A stretch of 64,000 nucleotides of DNA, from positions 1-64,000 of the forward strand of contig CAHJWI010000016.1 in assembly GCA_903642225.1 (NCBI GenBank). The letters are read 5' to 3'. Below are positions 44,595 through 53,903 of the stretch, in pieces (within the stretch, counting starts at the first letter, position 1; each line of letters opens with the position of its first letter). The notes under the pieces are model-generated. The model did not search any database. It had not been told where the DNA came from and saw only the letters and a program-made list of their open reading frames with translations. Both the position numbers and the translations under genes were made by a program. Origin of the DNA: Acidobacteriaceae bacterium (GTDB lineage: Bacteria > Acidobacteriota > Terriglobia > Terriglobales > Acidobacteriaceae).

Positions 44595-45590
44595 TCAAAC
44601 CGGTGGCGGTGTGGTCACCGCCGGCTGAATCTGGACAAGAGGCACAGCTTTCTGCGCCATTGCTTCCTCCATTCGCGCATGTTCCTGGGGCGGCTCAACC
44701 TTCATGGCGTAACCCGCCGCAACAATCGGGTCGTGGCTGTAGTGCCAGGCATAGTCCCGCGTTAGCCGAAGCGCGGCTACCAGGGCCCCTACGAGTATTA
44801 CCAGCCCCCACATCGAAGCTTCCGGCCCAAAGACGCTTCCCGTCAGCCAACGCGGTCCTGTCACATAACTCGTCACCAAGCCACTCACCGTCGGCCAGAA
44901 AAACGACCCCACACCCAAAATCACATTCAGCGCCAGCCCCCAGCCTGCCAGTACACCCATTGCCATCCAGATTGCCCTTGTCCGCAGCGCCACAACAGAA
45001 AAAATCAGCGACGCGACGGCTGCAAACAGCGCCATTCCTGTGTCGTGCCCAGGTGTGAACAGCATCAGCGCGCCACTCACCAGCGCCACGCTTACCACCG
45101 CCAGCGTCGCGTTTGTCGACCGCACCAGCGACCGGAAAACCAGCCCCTGAAAAATCATGGGCGTTAACACGGCCAGGATCAGTTCCAACACAACACTTTC
45201 AGCACTCTGGAACCCATGATTCCCATCGAATGACAGCAGCGTATGCAGGTTCCCGCTCAGCAATGCCGGCAACACCAACGCCACGGCCACCGCCCATCCT
45301 AGAGCCACGCCCAGCCCCATCTCCCGCCACATAGTAGGCCGTCTTACCAGCCCTACCGCGCTCAGCGGCCGCAGATCCCGCATTCGTCGGGCAGCGATCC
45401 AGTAGAAGCCGGCAAACGTCAGCACCAGTTGGAACGCCGCCCGCAACACCGGCGCGTGCTCACCGGGTGCAAGATGCAGAAGCACGACCGACACCACCAG
45501 CAAAGCCAGCAGCCATGCTGCACAAAGCACAAACGTTCCTGCCGCTCTGCGTCTCGCGACATCTTCCGTTGTGCTCTCACTCACACGCAT
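44595..45590 (-). CDS. CPBP-like membrane protein with a degenerate active site
   Basis: 331 aa with about eight hydrophobic segments; ATG 45590 follows AGGAG. It matches the CPBP/CAAX-protease-like family in the second motif (LFTPGH, the FxxxH pattern) and the final Asn region (GLALNVILG). The first motif, normally EExxxR, reads QGLVFR, so both metal-binding glutamates are missing, and the third-motif His is Gly. An active metalloprotease is therefore unlikely. It may be a scaffold or a diverged membrane factor. It lies 81 bp after accA on the same strand. Confidence 0.75.
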   Translation of the reverse strand: MRVSESTTEDVARRRAAGTFVLCAAWLLALLVVSVVLLHLAPGEHAPVLRAAFQLVLTFAGFYWIAARRMRDLRPLSAVGLVRRPTMWREMGLGVALGWAVAVALVLPALLSGNLHTLLSFDGNHGFQSAESVVLELILAVLTPMIFQGLVFRSLVRSTNATLAVVSVALVSGALMLFTPGHDTGMALFAAVASLIFSVVALRTRAIWMAMGVLAGWGLALNVILGVGSFFWPTVSGLVTSYVTGPRWLTGSVFGPEASMWGLVILVGALVAALRLTRDYAWHYSHDPIVAAGYAMKVEPPQEHARMEEAMAQKAVPLVQIQPAVTTPPPV

Positions 45591-45671
45591 GCTCCTGTCG
45601 CGTCAACCGTGCCTGTCTCCATGTTTCGCGGTTCGGGTCGGCTGCCGGGGAGCCCACGTGTGCCTCCGCCC

Positions 45672-46529
45672 TCACGACGTACTCGGCGCTTCCACCGTGT
45701 AAAACTGAGCTATATTCCGGAATCGTTCATACCGCGCGTCCAGTAATTGCTGCAGCGGGATTTGCCGCACCGCCGCGAGCTCTCGCTCAAGCGCTTTCTG
45801 AATCATCTCTATCGCGCCCGAGGGGTCGGCCTGTGTGCCACCGACAGGCTCGGGAATGACCCCGTCCACACAACCTAATTGCAACACATCAGGCGCTGTG
45901 TACTTCAGTGCCTCCGCTGCCTGCTGGCGTTTACTCGCGTCCTTCCACATAATGCTGGCGCACCCTTCCGGCGAAATTACAGAGTAGATCGCATTCTCCA
46001 GCATCAGCACTCGGTCTGCGACGGCCAGTGCCAAGGCACCGCCGCTGCCTCCCTCACCCGTGATCACCGCAATCGTAGGCACCCGAAGCAAAGACATCTC
46101 CAGCAGGTTTCGCGCAATCGCCTCGCCTTGACCCCGCTCCTCCGCGCCCAACCCCGGATATGCCCCCGCCAGGTCCAGCATCGTCACAACAGGCCGACTA
46201 AACTTCTCTGCCAGCTTCATGCAACGCAAGGCCTTGCGGTATCCCTCGGGCTCTGGCGAACCAAATCGAAAGCTCATCCGGTCTTTCGTGGTCCGGCCCT
46301 TACGGTTACAGATCACCATGATCGGCTCGCCGTTAAACCACGCCATCGCACAATACATCGCTGCATCGTCCCCGTAAGCCCGGTCCCCGTGCAGCTCCTG
46401 ATGCTCGGTAAACAGCGTTTCCAGAATGTCCATAGGGTGCAGTCGTTGCGCATTCCTCGCAACCTCAGTCTTGCGCCACGCCTCCGAAATCTCTGGTGCG
46501 GCGGGCTTTACTACTTCGATCTCTGCCAT
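45672..46529 (-). CDS. accA: Acetyl-CoA carboxylase carboxyltransferase subunit alpha
   Basis: 285 aa, the usual size without the longer enteric N-terminus. The carboxyltransferase crotonase-like fold has the motif DLAGAYPGLGAEERGQGEAI and the glycine-rich GEGGSGGALALAVADRV. Downstream, ISPEGCASIMWKDA is invariant in the family. With AccD it transfers CO2 from biotin on AccB to acetyl-CoA for fatty-acid synthesis. accD is not nearby. The ATG is in a clear frame beginning MAEIEVVKPA. Confidence 0.95.
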   Translation of the reverse strand: MAEIEVVKPAAPEISEAWRKTEVARNAQRLHPMDILETLFTEHQELHGDRAYGDDAAMYCAMAWFNGEPIMVICNRKGRTTKDRMSFRFGSPEPEGYRKALRCMKLAEKFSRPVVTMLDLAGAYPGLGAEERGQGEAIARNLLEMSLLRVPTIAVITGEGGSGGALALAVADRVLMLENAIYSVISPEGCASIMWKDASKRQQAAEALKYTAPDVLQLGCVDGVIPEPVGGTQADPSGAIEMIQKALERELAAVRQIPLQQLLDARYERFRNIAQFYTVEAPSTS

Positions 46530-46687
46530 AACCTGGTCACCATTATACGAGGGGTAAGTGCGCCCTGAACGTCACCTGGTACAAACGCCACATAGCGCCG
46601 AACGGCGCCAGCAATCTCCTGACAGGCGTCTCAACAACTGATAAGTAGATTCACTCTTCGGATCGCCCCCCCCACAAGGAGTTCGTC

Positions 46688-47269
46688 ATGAAACGCAACA
46701 TCAGTGGCACCGCACGCGCAGCGCTGGTCGCCGTCGCTCTCCTTCCTTTCGTAGCTACCGCTTCGGCACAAAAGGTCAGCACCGATTACGATCACAAGGC
46801 CGATTTCAGCCGCTACCGCACCTTCTCCGTCTACAAAATTCAAGCCTCGAATCCGCTTGTTGAAGGACGCCTGCGCGACAGCATCGCACAAGCCCTTCAG
46901 CATAAAGGCTTGCAACAGGTGCCCCAGGGCGGTGATGTCGCCGTTACCGCCATCGGCAGCGTGCGCGATGTTCAGCAGTACAACACCTTCTACGACGGCA
47001 TTGGCGGAGGCGGTTACGGCTTCGGTGGCTGGCGCGGCCGCTACGGTTACGGCGGTTGGGGAGACTCTGGGTTTGGCAACAGTCAGACAACGGTGCAGAA
47101 CGTTCCTGTCGGCCATCTGGTCGTCGATCTCTACGACAGCTCAACGCACCAACTGGTTTTCCGCGGCATGGCGACAGATCAGCTCTCCAGCAAACCAGCA
47201 AAGAACGACACCAAACGCGATAAGGCTTTGAATAAGATCTTCGATAAACTCCCCACCCGTGCCGGCTGA
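46688..47269 (+). CDS. DUF4136 family secreted protein
   Basis: 193 aa; the ATG follows AAGGAG. A signal peptide of about 28 residues ends at ATASAQ. The mature part is the DUF4136 beta-sandwich (VSTDYDHKADFSRYRTFSVY and LVVDLYDSSTHQLVFRG), interrupted by a glycine/tyrosine-rich stretch (GIGGGGYGFGGWRGRYGYGG). DUF4136 proteins are outer-membrane or periplasmic, of unknown function, and often lipoproteins; the lipid Cys is absent here. Confidence 0.85.
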   Translation: MKRNISGTARAALVAVALLPFVATASAQKVSTDYDHKADFSRYRTFSVYKIQASNPLVEGRLRDSIAQALQHKGLQQVPQGGDVAVTAIGSVRDVQQYNTFYDGIGGGGYGFGGWRGRYGYGGWGDSGFGNSQTTVQNVPVGHLVVDLYDSSTHQLVFRGMATDQLSSKPAKNDTKRDKALNKIFDKLPTRAG

Positions 47270-47282
47270 CGCCAACTTGCCA

Positions 47283-47321
47283 GTGACGGGTGAGGCGCTG
47301 TGCGGGCCCCTCATCCGTTAC
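47283..47321. terminator. Hairpin between the convergent DUF4136 and dnaE genes
   Basis: Two 13-nt arms (47283-47295 and 47309-47321) pair at 11 of 13 positions on the DNA and at all 13 as RNA with G-U pairs. A 13-nt loop lies between. It sits between two converging stop codons. The T-run is weak. Confidence 0.4.
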
Positions 47322-47396
47322 AGCAGTTTAGGTGTAAGCGCGCTGCGGTGCCTTTCAGCGCATCGCAGCAAACCGTGCCGCAGCAAACATCCTCAA

Positions 47397-50300
47397 CTAG
47401 GTAATCACCTTTACGCCGCCACTCCCGACTAGTTGCTCGATTCGATCGATAAACAATCGGTCGGCGCACACTTGAAAACCCGTCGGCTCCAAGACGGCAC
47501 AAAACTCCCCGGGCTCTTCCAAATCCAGCAGCAGCTTTCCTGGCCCAGGCATCTCCGTGAAGACTCCCAGGAGCTTCTCCAGCAACAGCGCATCCGTATG
47601 GTGCAGCGGTACCTTGATGCGCAGTGCCTCCGGTAGCTTGATCTGCACATCCTCCAGCGCCGTGATGCTCGTCACACTCAACTTCGGCGCGCTGTCTTCC
47701 TCGCCCCGAAGCGATCCCCGCACCAGTACCGGCACATCGATCTTCAGCTTGTCCTGCAAGTTTGTGTAGTCTTTCGGAAACGCGATTAGATCAATCTTGC
47801 CCAGCGTATCTTCCAGGCAGGCTGACGCATACATCTCCCCACTTCGCTTGCTCTTTGCCACCTTCAGCCCGGTAATAACTCCAGCCACCTGAATCTCGTT
47901 TGTACTCTCTCGCTGGCCCCGCGTAAACACCGTGGGCTCCGGCTTCATCTCGCAGGCTGTCGCAGTATCTACAACCTTTAAGTTGCGCAACTTCTCGCGA
48001 TACTTATCCATGGGGTGCCCACTTACAAAAAAACCGAGCACCTCCTTCTCATTCTGCAGTCGTGTGTGCTCGTCCCAGTCCGGCGTCTTCGGTAGGTCGT
48101 CTGCCTGTTTTACTGCTGCTGCTGGCGCGCCGGCGTCGAATAATCCGAATAAGCCACTCTGGCCTGTCGACGCATCCTTCTGGCTCTTTTGTGCGCGCTC
48201 CATCGCACCATCGAGCGCTGCAAAGACTCGGGCCCGCGACCCAAACGAATCCATTGCCCCAGCCTTCACCAACGACTCAAGAACCCGCTTGTTCAACAAC
48301 CTCAGCTCCACCGTCTCGCAAAACTCCCACAGTGAGGCAAAGCCTTGCTTGCCCTCGCTCTGCAGCTTTCGCCGCGCAGTTGCAATCGTCTCAATCGCGT
48401 TACCACCCACGTTCTTGATCGCTGCAAGCCCAAATCGGATCGAATCCTCCGCTGGCGTAAAATTCGCATCGCTAATCTGCACGTCCGGCGGCAGCACGGT
48501 AATACCAATCTCGCGGCACTCGCCGATATACTTCACCACATTCTCCGGCTTGCTGGTTTCGCTTGTCAGCAGCGCAGCCATAAACTCCACTGGATAGTGT
48601 GTCTTCAACCATGCAGTGTGATACGCCAACAGAGCATAAGCTGCAGAGTGCGACTTATTAAATCCATACCCCGCAAACTGCAGAATCAGATCGAAAAGCT
48701 GCCCAGCCTTCTCCTTTGGATGTTTCCGCTCTGCCGCCCCCTGCATAAACAGGTCACGCTGCTTCGCCATCGCCTCCGGATCCTTCTTGCCCATGGCACG
48801 CCGAAGTAAGTCAGCCCCACCCAGCGAGTACCCGGCAATTGCAGACGATATCTGCATCACCTGCTCCTGGTAGACGATCACTCCCAGCGTTTCTTTTAGC
48901 AGCGTCTCCAATTCCGGCAGCAGATACTCCACTGCGCGCCGTCCCCACTTACGTTCGATAAAATCATCGATCATTCCGCCCTGGATTGGCCCCGGCCGGT
49001 ACAGCGCATTCAGTGCTGTCAAATCCTCCACCGTCGTCGGCTTGTACCGCCGCAGCACGTCGCGCATGCCGCCTGATTCAAACTGAAACACACCACTCGT
49101 TAGAGCCTTGTGGAACACCTTCTCGTAGGTCGTCGTATCGTCCAGCGGAATGGTGGCCATGTCCACCGTCTCACCGCGATTACTTTCAATCAGTTTCAAA
49201 CAGTCGTCGATCACGGTAAGCGTCGTTAGCCCAAGAAAGTCCATCTTCAGCAGACCCATCTTCTCGACAGCCTTCATGTCATAGGCAGTAACAACCTCTT
49301 CGCTCTTCGCACGAGTGACAGGGACCAACTCTGTTAGTGGCTGTGGCGCGATTACAACGCCTGCGGCATGCACGCCGGCGCCACGCACCAGTCCCTCCAA
49401 ACGCATTGCGGCGTCCAGCAATTCCTTGATCTGCGGGTTTGTTTCATATGCCTGCTCCAGCGGCGGCGAGTCCCGCAGCGCCTGCTCCAGCGTTATGCCG
49501 ATCGTCGCCGGCACCATTTTTGCAATCCGGTCTACTTCGCCGTAAGGGATTTCCAGCGCGCGCCCAACATCCTTGATGGCGGCCTTCGCTGCCATCGTAT
49601 TAAACGTAATGATCTGCGCCACGCGGTCGCGGCCATACTTTCGGTTCACATACTCAATAACTTCGCCGCGCCGGTTCATACAAAAGTCAATGTCGATGTC
49701 CGGCATACTGACTCGCTCCGGATTCAAAAACCGTTCGAAGAGCAACTCGTTCTGCAGCGGATCGATGTCTGTAATCTCCATCACATACGCCACCAAAGAA
49801 CCCGCCGCAGACCCACGCCCCGGTCCCACCGGAATGCTCTGCTCCCGCGCATACCGGATAAAGTCCCATACGATCATGAAATAACCCGGAAACTTCATGG
49901 CCTTAATACAATCCAACTCGCGTGTAAGTCGAGCCTCATACTCCGCATGTGTCGCCTTCAGTAACCCGCGGTTCTCCAGGTGTGCAATCGCCGTGTTGAA
50001 ACGCTTCCGCATCCCCTCGCGGCAAACCTGTTCGAAGTACGTATCCAGCGTCTGTCCTGCCGGTACCTCAAAGTCTGGAAACGGATTATCCACCTTCTTC
50101 AGCTTCACATTGCAGCGGTCCACAAACTGCATTGTCCGGCTGCACACCTCTTCATGTCCGGCAAAGGTCCGGTTCATCTCTTCGGCGCTCTTGATGTAGA
50201 ACTCCTGCGTGTCAAACTTGAAGCGGTTCGGATCGTTCATGCTCCCGGCCGTCTGCACGCATAGCAGAATCTCGTGTGCGCGACTGTCGTCCGCCGCCAC

Positions 50301-50921
50301 GTAGTGCGAGTCGTTGGTCGCAATCAGCGGTATGTCCAGCTCCCTCTCCATCTGGAACAGCGCCTCGCATACTCCTTTGTCCGGCTCCAGCCCATGGTCC
50401 TGGATCTCAAGAAAGAAATTGCCCTTCCCGAACATCTCCTGGAACACGCCCGCAGTCTTCTTCGCTTCCTCGTACTTCCCCTTCAAAAGGTGCTGGTTCA
50501 GTTCACCCGCTAGGCATCCGCTGAAGCCGATCAGGCCCTCTGTGTGCTTCGCGAGAAAGGCTTTCGAAACCCGCGGCTTGCGGTAGAACCCATGCAAAGA
50601 CGCCTCGCTCGTCAGCCGCACCAGATTCCTGTAGCCGATATCGTTTTCCGCCAGCACCAGAAAGTGGTTGTACCCCCCACTCATTTCCCGGTGATCGTCA
50701 GTCTGCGACAGGTATAGCTCGCACCCCAGGATCGGCTTGATCCCCTTCTTCTCCATCGCATCGGCAAAGTGAACAGCACCGAACATATTGCCGTGGTCCG
50801 TCATTGCGGCAGCTGTCTGCCCCAGGCTTTTCACATGCGCGGCAAGCTTGTCGACGTCGCAGGCGCCATCCAGCAGGCTGTAATCTGTGTGAAGGTGAAG
50901 GTGTGTGAACTCAGCTGCCAT
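47397..50921 (-). CDS. dnaE: DNA polymerase III subunit alpha
   Basis: 1174 aa. The PHP domain opens with FTHLHLHTDYSLLDG and continues with MTDHGNMFG. The palm has the catalytic PDIDIDFCMNRRGEVIEYV with Asp residues that bind the two metals, and GPGRGSAAGSLVAY before it. The finger region carries NKSHSAAYALLAYHTAW. Near the C-terminus are a tandem helix-hairpin-helix and an OB-fold region (VAGVITGLKVAKSKRSGE). This is the replicative DnaE1-type polymerase, not DnaE2/ImuC or PolC. It is transcribed alone. Downstream on the strand it is bounded by a hairpin. Confidence 0.97.
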   Translation of the reverse strand: MAAEFTHLHLHTDYSLLDGACDVDKLAAHVKSLGQTAAAMTDHGNMFGAVHFADAMEKKGIKPILGCELYLSQTDDHREMSGGYNHFLVLAENDIGYRNLVRLTSEASLHGFYRKPRVSKAFLAKHTEGLIGFSGCLAGELNQHLLKGKYEEAKKTAGVFQEMFGKGNFFLEIQDHGLEPDKGVCEALFQMERELDIPLIATNDSHYVAADDSRAHEILLCVQTAGSMNDPNRFKFDTQEFYIKSAEEMNRTFAGHEEVCSRTMQFVDRCNVKLKKVDNPFPDFEVPAGQTLDTYFEQVCREGMRKRFNTAIAHLENRGLLKATHAEYEARLTRELDCIKAMKFPGYFMIVWDFIRYAREQSIPVGPGRGSAAGSLVAYVMEITDIDPLQNELLFERFLNPERVSMPDIDIDFCMNRRGEVIEYVNRKYGRDRVAQIITFNTMAAKAAIKDVGRALEIPYGEVDRIAKMVPATIGITLEQALRDSPPLEQAYETNPQIKELLDAAMRLEGLVRGAGVHAAGVVIAPQPLTELVPVTRAKSEEVVTAYDMKAVEKMGLLKMDFLGLTTLTVIDDCLKLIESNRGETVDMATIPLDDTTTYEKVFHKALTSGVFQFESGGMRDVLRRYKPTTVEDLTALNALYRPGPIQGGMIDDFIERKWGRRAVEYLLPELETLLKETLGVIVYQEQVMQISSAIAGYSLGGADLLRRAMGKKDPEAMAKQRDLFMQGAAERKHPKEKAGQLFDLILQFAGYGFNKSHSAAYALLAYHTAWLKTHYPVEFMAALLTSETSKPENVVKYIGECREIGITVLPPDVQISDANFTPAEDSIRFGLAAIKNVGGNAIETIATARRKLQSEGKQGFASLWEFCETVELRLLNKRVLESLVKAGAMDSFGSRARVFAALDGAMERAQKSQKDASTGQSGLFGLFDAGAPAAAVKQADDLPKTPDWDEHTRLQNEKEVLGFFVSGHPMDKYREKLRNLKVVDTATACEMKPEPTVFTRGQRESTNEIQVAGVITGLKVAKSKRSGEMYASACLEDTLGKIDLIAFPKDYTNLQDKLKIDVPVLVRGSLRGEEDSAPKLSVTSITALEDVQIKLPEALRIKVPLHHTDALLLEKLLGVFTEMPGPGKLLLDLEEPGEFCAVLEPTGFQVCADRLFIDRIEQLVGSGGVKVIT

Positions 50922-51185
50922 TCCCCGATTCTAGGCTCCGCACTCTGTGCTAGGCAGAGCCTCCACGTGTGGGAAAGCTGGCACAGAATCGCTTGACTAA
51001 AGTCCGTCGCAGCCCTGAAGCCAGCCGCACCATGCTCGCCGTCGCCTCGTGTAGAGCTGAGTCATAGCTGTACCTTGATGTCGGGCTCGCAACGCTGCGC
51101 TATCTCCTTGCAAAAGCGCCCCGCGATGAAGACCCTGATTCCGGTCCCCGACCGCGACCAAAGCGTCTTGACCCATTGCAGCCGG

Positions 51186-52886
51186 CTAGAACGCACTCCC
51201 TGTTTCCAGCAGAAGGGGCTGGTTCGTCAGCGTTATTCCTGTGCCAGGTAACACCTGCTGCACGCTCCCATCCAGCAGGTGGTATTGCGTGTAGCTCGCT
51301 GGAACCGTGTACGCTGCCGGCCCATTCGGATTCCATACCGCAAGTGCACTGTAACCGCCAGGCCGCGTTAGTGTGCAACTCCACAGACCACCTGTAACCG
51401 GCGCGCAGGCGGTCGTCAGCGTTGCACCCACCATCCACTTTCGCACTTCGCGATATGCCACACCTTCCGGCAGCAGAGCACCGCTCTTTGTCAGCGCACC
51501 CCAGTAGCTGGTGGTGTCGTAGCCGTACCAGTAGAACCGCGACACCCCCTGAGAGGCCTGCAGAAGGTAAGACTTGGCGATAAAGCCTGCCCGTCCAGCT
51601 GCCGTCGCATACGACGTCATACTGGCCCAGCCTGCCTCGGTGTCCCACAACGGCTTGCTGCTCTGGCCGTAGGCGGCAGCTACCTTCTTGTAGCCCTGCA
51701 CCACTCCTATCACTGACTCGTCAGCACCATGCCCATATCCGTGGAACGCAATCACGTCCACTGAGTTGCCGCCACCTGCGCTTAGAAACGATTGCAGCAT
51801 CTGTGGCCCGCCCACTGTGGTTCCCGCCGGCGATGTAATCAGCGCAGCAGAGTCCGCCGCTTTTAGAATGGTGTTTGCGTGCTGCGCCATCGTCACTAGT
51901 GCCGACATGCTGCCGCAATAGTAGTACTGCGGCTCATTCCATACTTCCCACAGGTGTACGCGGCCACTCACATGTGCTGCAAGCGCGGTTAGAAATGCAT
52001 CCCAGTCCGCCATATCCGCAGGCGGTGCGCAATGCCCCATACCATTCGCAGTTCGTCCATCCACGTTCGACGATGCCCAGTCTGGTGTTGAGTTGAATAC
52101 ATACAAAACGTCCGCACCACGTGCCAGGTTGGTGTTGACAAACGTATCCAATACCCCAAACTTGTACACGCCCCGTGAAGGATTCAGAGACGACCAGTTC
52201 AGCGACGGGTAGCTGTCCAGCGTGCGCACGGCAGCGACCGGGATGGCCGGCACCTTGGACGATACGATCTGCGTCAATCCGAAAAACTGCGCCGGCAGCC
52301 CACCGGCGGGCGGTGGCGGCTGCACAGGTGGGGTATTGGCAGAGACTGCTATCAGCTGCCACAACTGGTTCGGATTAGCACCACCACTGCAAGTCCACTG
52401 CTGCAGCGGGTTGCCGTTGCTTGAGCTTCCGCCTGGCAAGTCCAGGCAGGCCCCGCTGTTCACCGACATGATCTGGTACGCGTTCCCGTACCCCGTGAAT
52501 GTCCATAGCTGGTTCAGTGAAGAAGCAGAGCCGCACGTGTATTGCTGCAAATGTGCCCCATTTTCGATCGATACTCCATTCACATCCAGGCACTCGCCGC
52601 TATATACGGACACCAGCTGCGCGGCCGCGACTCCTGTGCTCGACACCATAGGCACGACCTGCCATACCTGGTTGGTAGCGTAGACCGGGTCGCCGCAGCC
52701 GTATAACTGCGTTGCCGCTCCGGGCGTCTTACTCGGGCCCGCGACATCGACGCAGCTCTCCGGGGCCTGCACCGGCACAATCTGATAGTTGCCGGCGGCC
52801 GGCAGACTCTGACCCCTACACACGACACTCGCTCCAGGCAGACCGAATACCGCAATCAAAACGCAACGTACACCCATGACTCGCAT
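51186..52886 (-). CDS. Ricin-B-lectin / GH39-like secreted glycosidase
   Basis: 566 aa from ATG 52886, with a signal peptide of about 25 residues. Residues about 30-185 are a ricin-type beta-trefoil with three repeats ending in QVW, QLW and QLW. A proline linker (PPVQPPPPAGG) follows. The catalytic part is a (beta/alpha)8 glycosidase resembling GH39 and other clan GH-A enzymes, with a probable acid/base Glu318 in EVWNEPQ and nucleophile Glu417 in WDTEAGW. A short C-terminal beta domain closes it. The lectin should target it to a polysaccharide. Specificity is unknown. It diverges from the PaoABC operon. Confidence 0.85.
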   Translation of the reverse strand: MRVMGVRCVLIAVFGLPGASVVCRGQSLPAAGNYQIVPVQAPESCVDVAGPSKTPGAATQLYGCGDPVYATNQVWQVVPMVSSTGVAAAQLVSVYSGECLDVNGVSIENGAHLQQYTCGSASSLNQLWTFTGYGNAYQIMSVNSGACLDLPGGSSSNGNPLQQWTCSGGANPNQLWQLIAVSANTPPVQPPPPAGGLPAQFFGLTQIVSSKVPAIPVAAVRTLDSYPSLNWSSLNPSRGVYKFGVLDTFVNTNLARGADVLYVFNSTPDWASSNVDGRTANGMGHCAPPADMADWDAFLTALAAHVSGRVHLWEVWNEPQYYYCGSMSALVTMAQHANTILKAADSAALITSPAGTTVGGPQMLQSFLSAGGGNSVDVIAFHGYGHGADESVIGVVQGYKKVAAAYGQSSKPLWDTEAGWASMTSYATAAGRAGFIAKSYLLQASQGVSRFYWYGYDTTSYWGALTKSGALLPEGVAYREVRKWMVGATLTTACAPVTGGLWSCTLTRPGGYSALAVWNPNGPAAYTVPASYTQYHLLDGSVQQVLPGTGITLTNQPLLLETGSAF

Positions 52887-53180
52887 CACGGGATTTCAGC
52901 ATCACGCAATGAAACTGCGGTAGGCTATGAACGGCATGCTGCTCATAGTCGATGTACAACCGCCACTTTGTGCCATAGACGAAACAGTCTCATGTTTTAT
53001 GCGCTGATTCCCCAACCCGCCTCTCAGCGCGCGGCACTCCCCACGTTATGTGTATCTACCACGCCCGGCACCGGAAGGATACATACACCAGTAGCCGATT
53101 CGTTCAACGCACGGGCCAGTCCCGCGCGGGCATCCATCTGCATCATGGCTTCGTCCAACGCACGATGGGGAAACTGATTC

Positions 53181-53903
53181 ATGAGCGTTTCAAAATGTAC
53201 TGCTGATGTAGGGATCGTAGACAAACCAGAAGATGGTGCCCACGAACCTGCTGAATGGGAGCTTTCGCGTCGAAGTTTCCTGCAATCGGCTTCAGTCGTA
53301 GGCGCAGCGTTTTCTACCGGCCTGGGCAGCATAGCGGATGCCGAGGCCGTGGAGAAGGTTCGAGCAGCGCAGGCGATTGCTCAGCCACTCACGCTCACCA
53401 TCAATCACAAAACCTACAATCTCTCCCTTGACACGCGTACCTCTTTGCTCGATGCGCTGCGTGAGCACCTCGGGCTGATTGGTAGCAAGAAAGGCTGCGA
53501 TCACGGCCAGTGCGGAGCGTGCACAGTCCTCGTCAGCGGTAGGCGCGTGAATAGCTGCCTCCTTCTTGCCGCTTCCGCTGCCGGCGATGAGATCACCACT
53601 GTTGAGGGCCTGGCTACCGCAGACGAGCTTTCAGACGTGCAACAGCAATTTCTCACACACGACGCATTTCAGTGTGGTTACTGCACGCCTGGGCAGATAT
53701 GCAGCGCTACTGCACTGTTGGACGAGATCCGTCGCGGTGAAGCCTCCGTCGTTTCCTTTGAGGATGGTACGCAAAACTCCCCAAAGCTTACCGACCACGA
53801 AATCCGCGAACGCATGAGTGGAAACATTTGCCGCTGCGGAGCCTACCCAAACATCGTGCAGGCAGTACGCGCAGCAGCCAAGCAGCAAGGACAACTCGCA
53901 TGA
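53181..53903 (+). CDS. paoA: Aldehyde oxidoreductase iron-sulfur subunit (PaoA type), Tat-exported
   Basis: 240 aa. A twin-arginine signal (LSRRSFLQSASVVGAAFSTG) lies at about residues 28-50. The mature protein has a plant-ferredoxin-like [2Fe-2S] domain with GCDHGQCGACT and the helical second [2Fe-2S] domain with FQCGYCTPGQ and GNICRCGAYP. This is the small electron-transfer subunit of a molybdenum aldehyde dehydrogenase. The Tat signal on this subunit should export the folded trimer to the periplasm. The stop overlaps the next gene by ATGA. Confidence 0.92.
   Translation: MSVSKCTADVGIVDKPEDGAHEPAEWELSRRSFLQSASVVGAAFSTGLGSIADAEAVEKVRAAQAIAQPLTLTINHKTYNLSLDTRTSLLDALREHLGLIGSKKGCDHGQCGACTVLVSGRRVNSCLLLAASAAGDEITTVEGLATADELSDVQQQFLTHDAFQCGYCTPGQICSATALLDEIRRGEASVVSFEDGTQNSPKLTDHEIRERMSGNICRCGAYPNIVQAVRAAAKQQGQLA

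Noticed and set aside
51124..51160. A short forward frame starting MKTLIPVPDRD resembles the N-terminus of DJ-1/PfpI-family proteins.
   Set aside because: Only about 11 residues match and the frame then runs out into unrelated sequence, so a relic cannot be told from chance.
53024..53182. A 52-codon leftward frame (MNQFPHRALDEA) upstream of paoA.
   Set aside because: It looks protein-like but overlaps the paoA start, lacks a domain and has no clear ribosome site.
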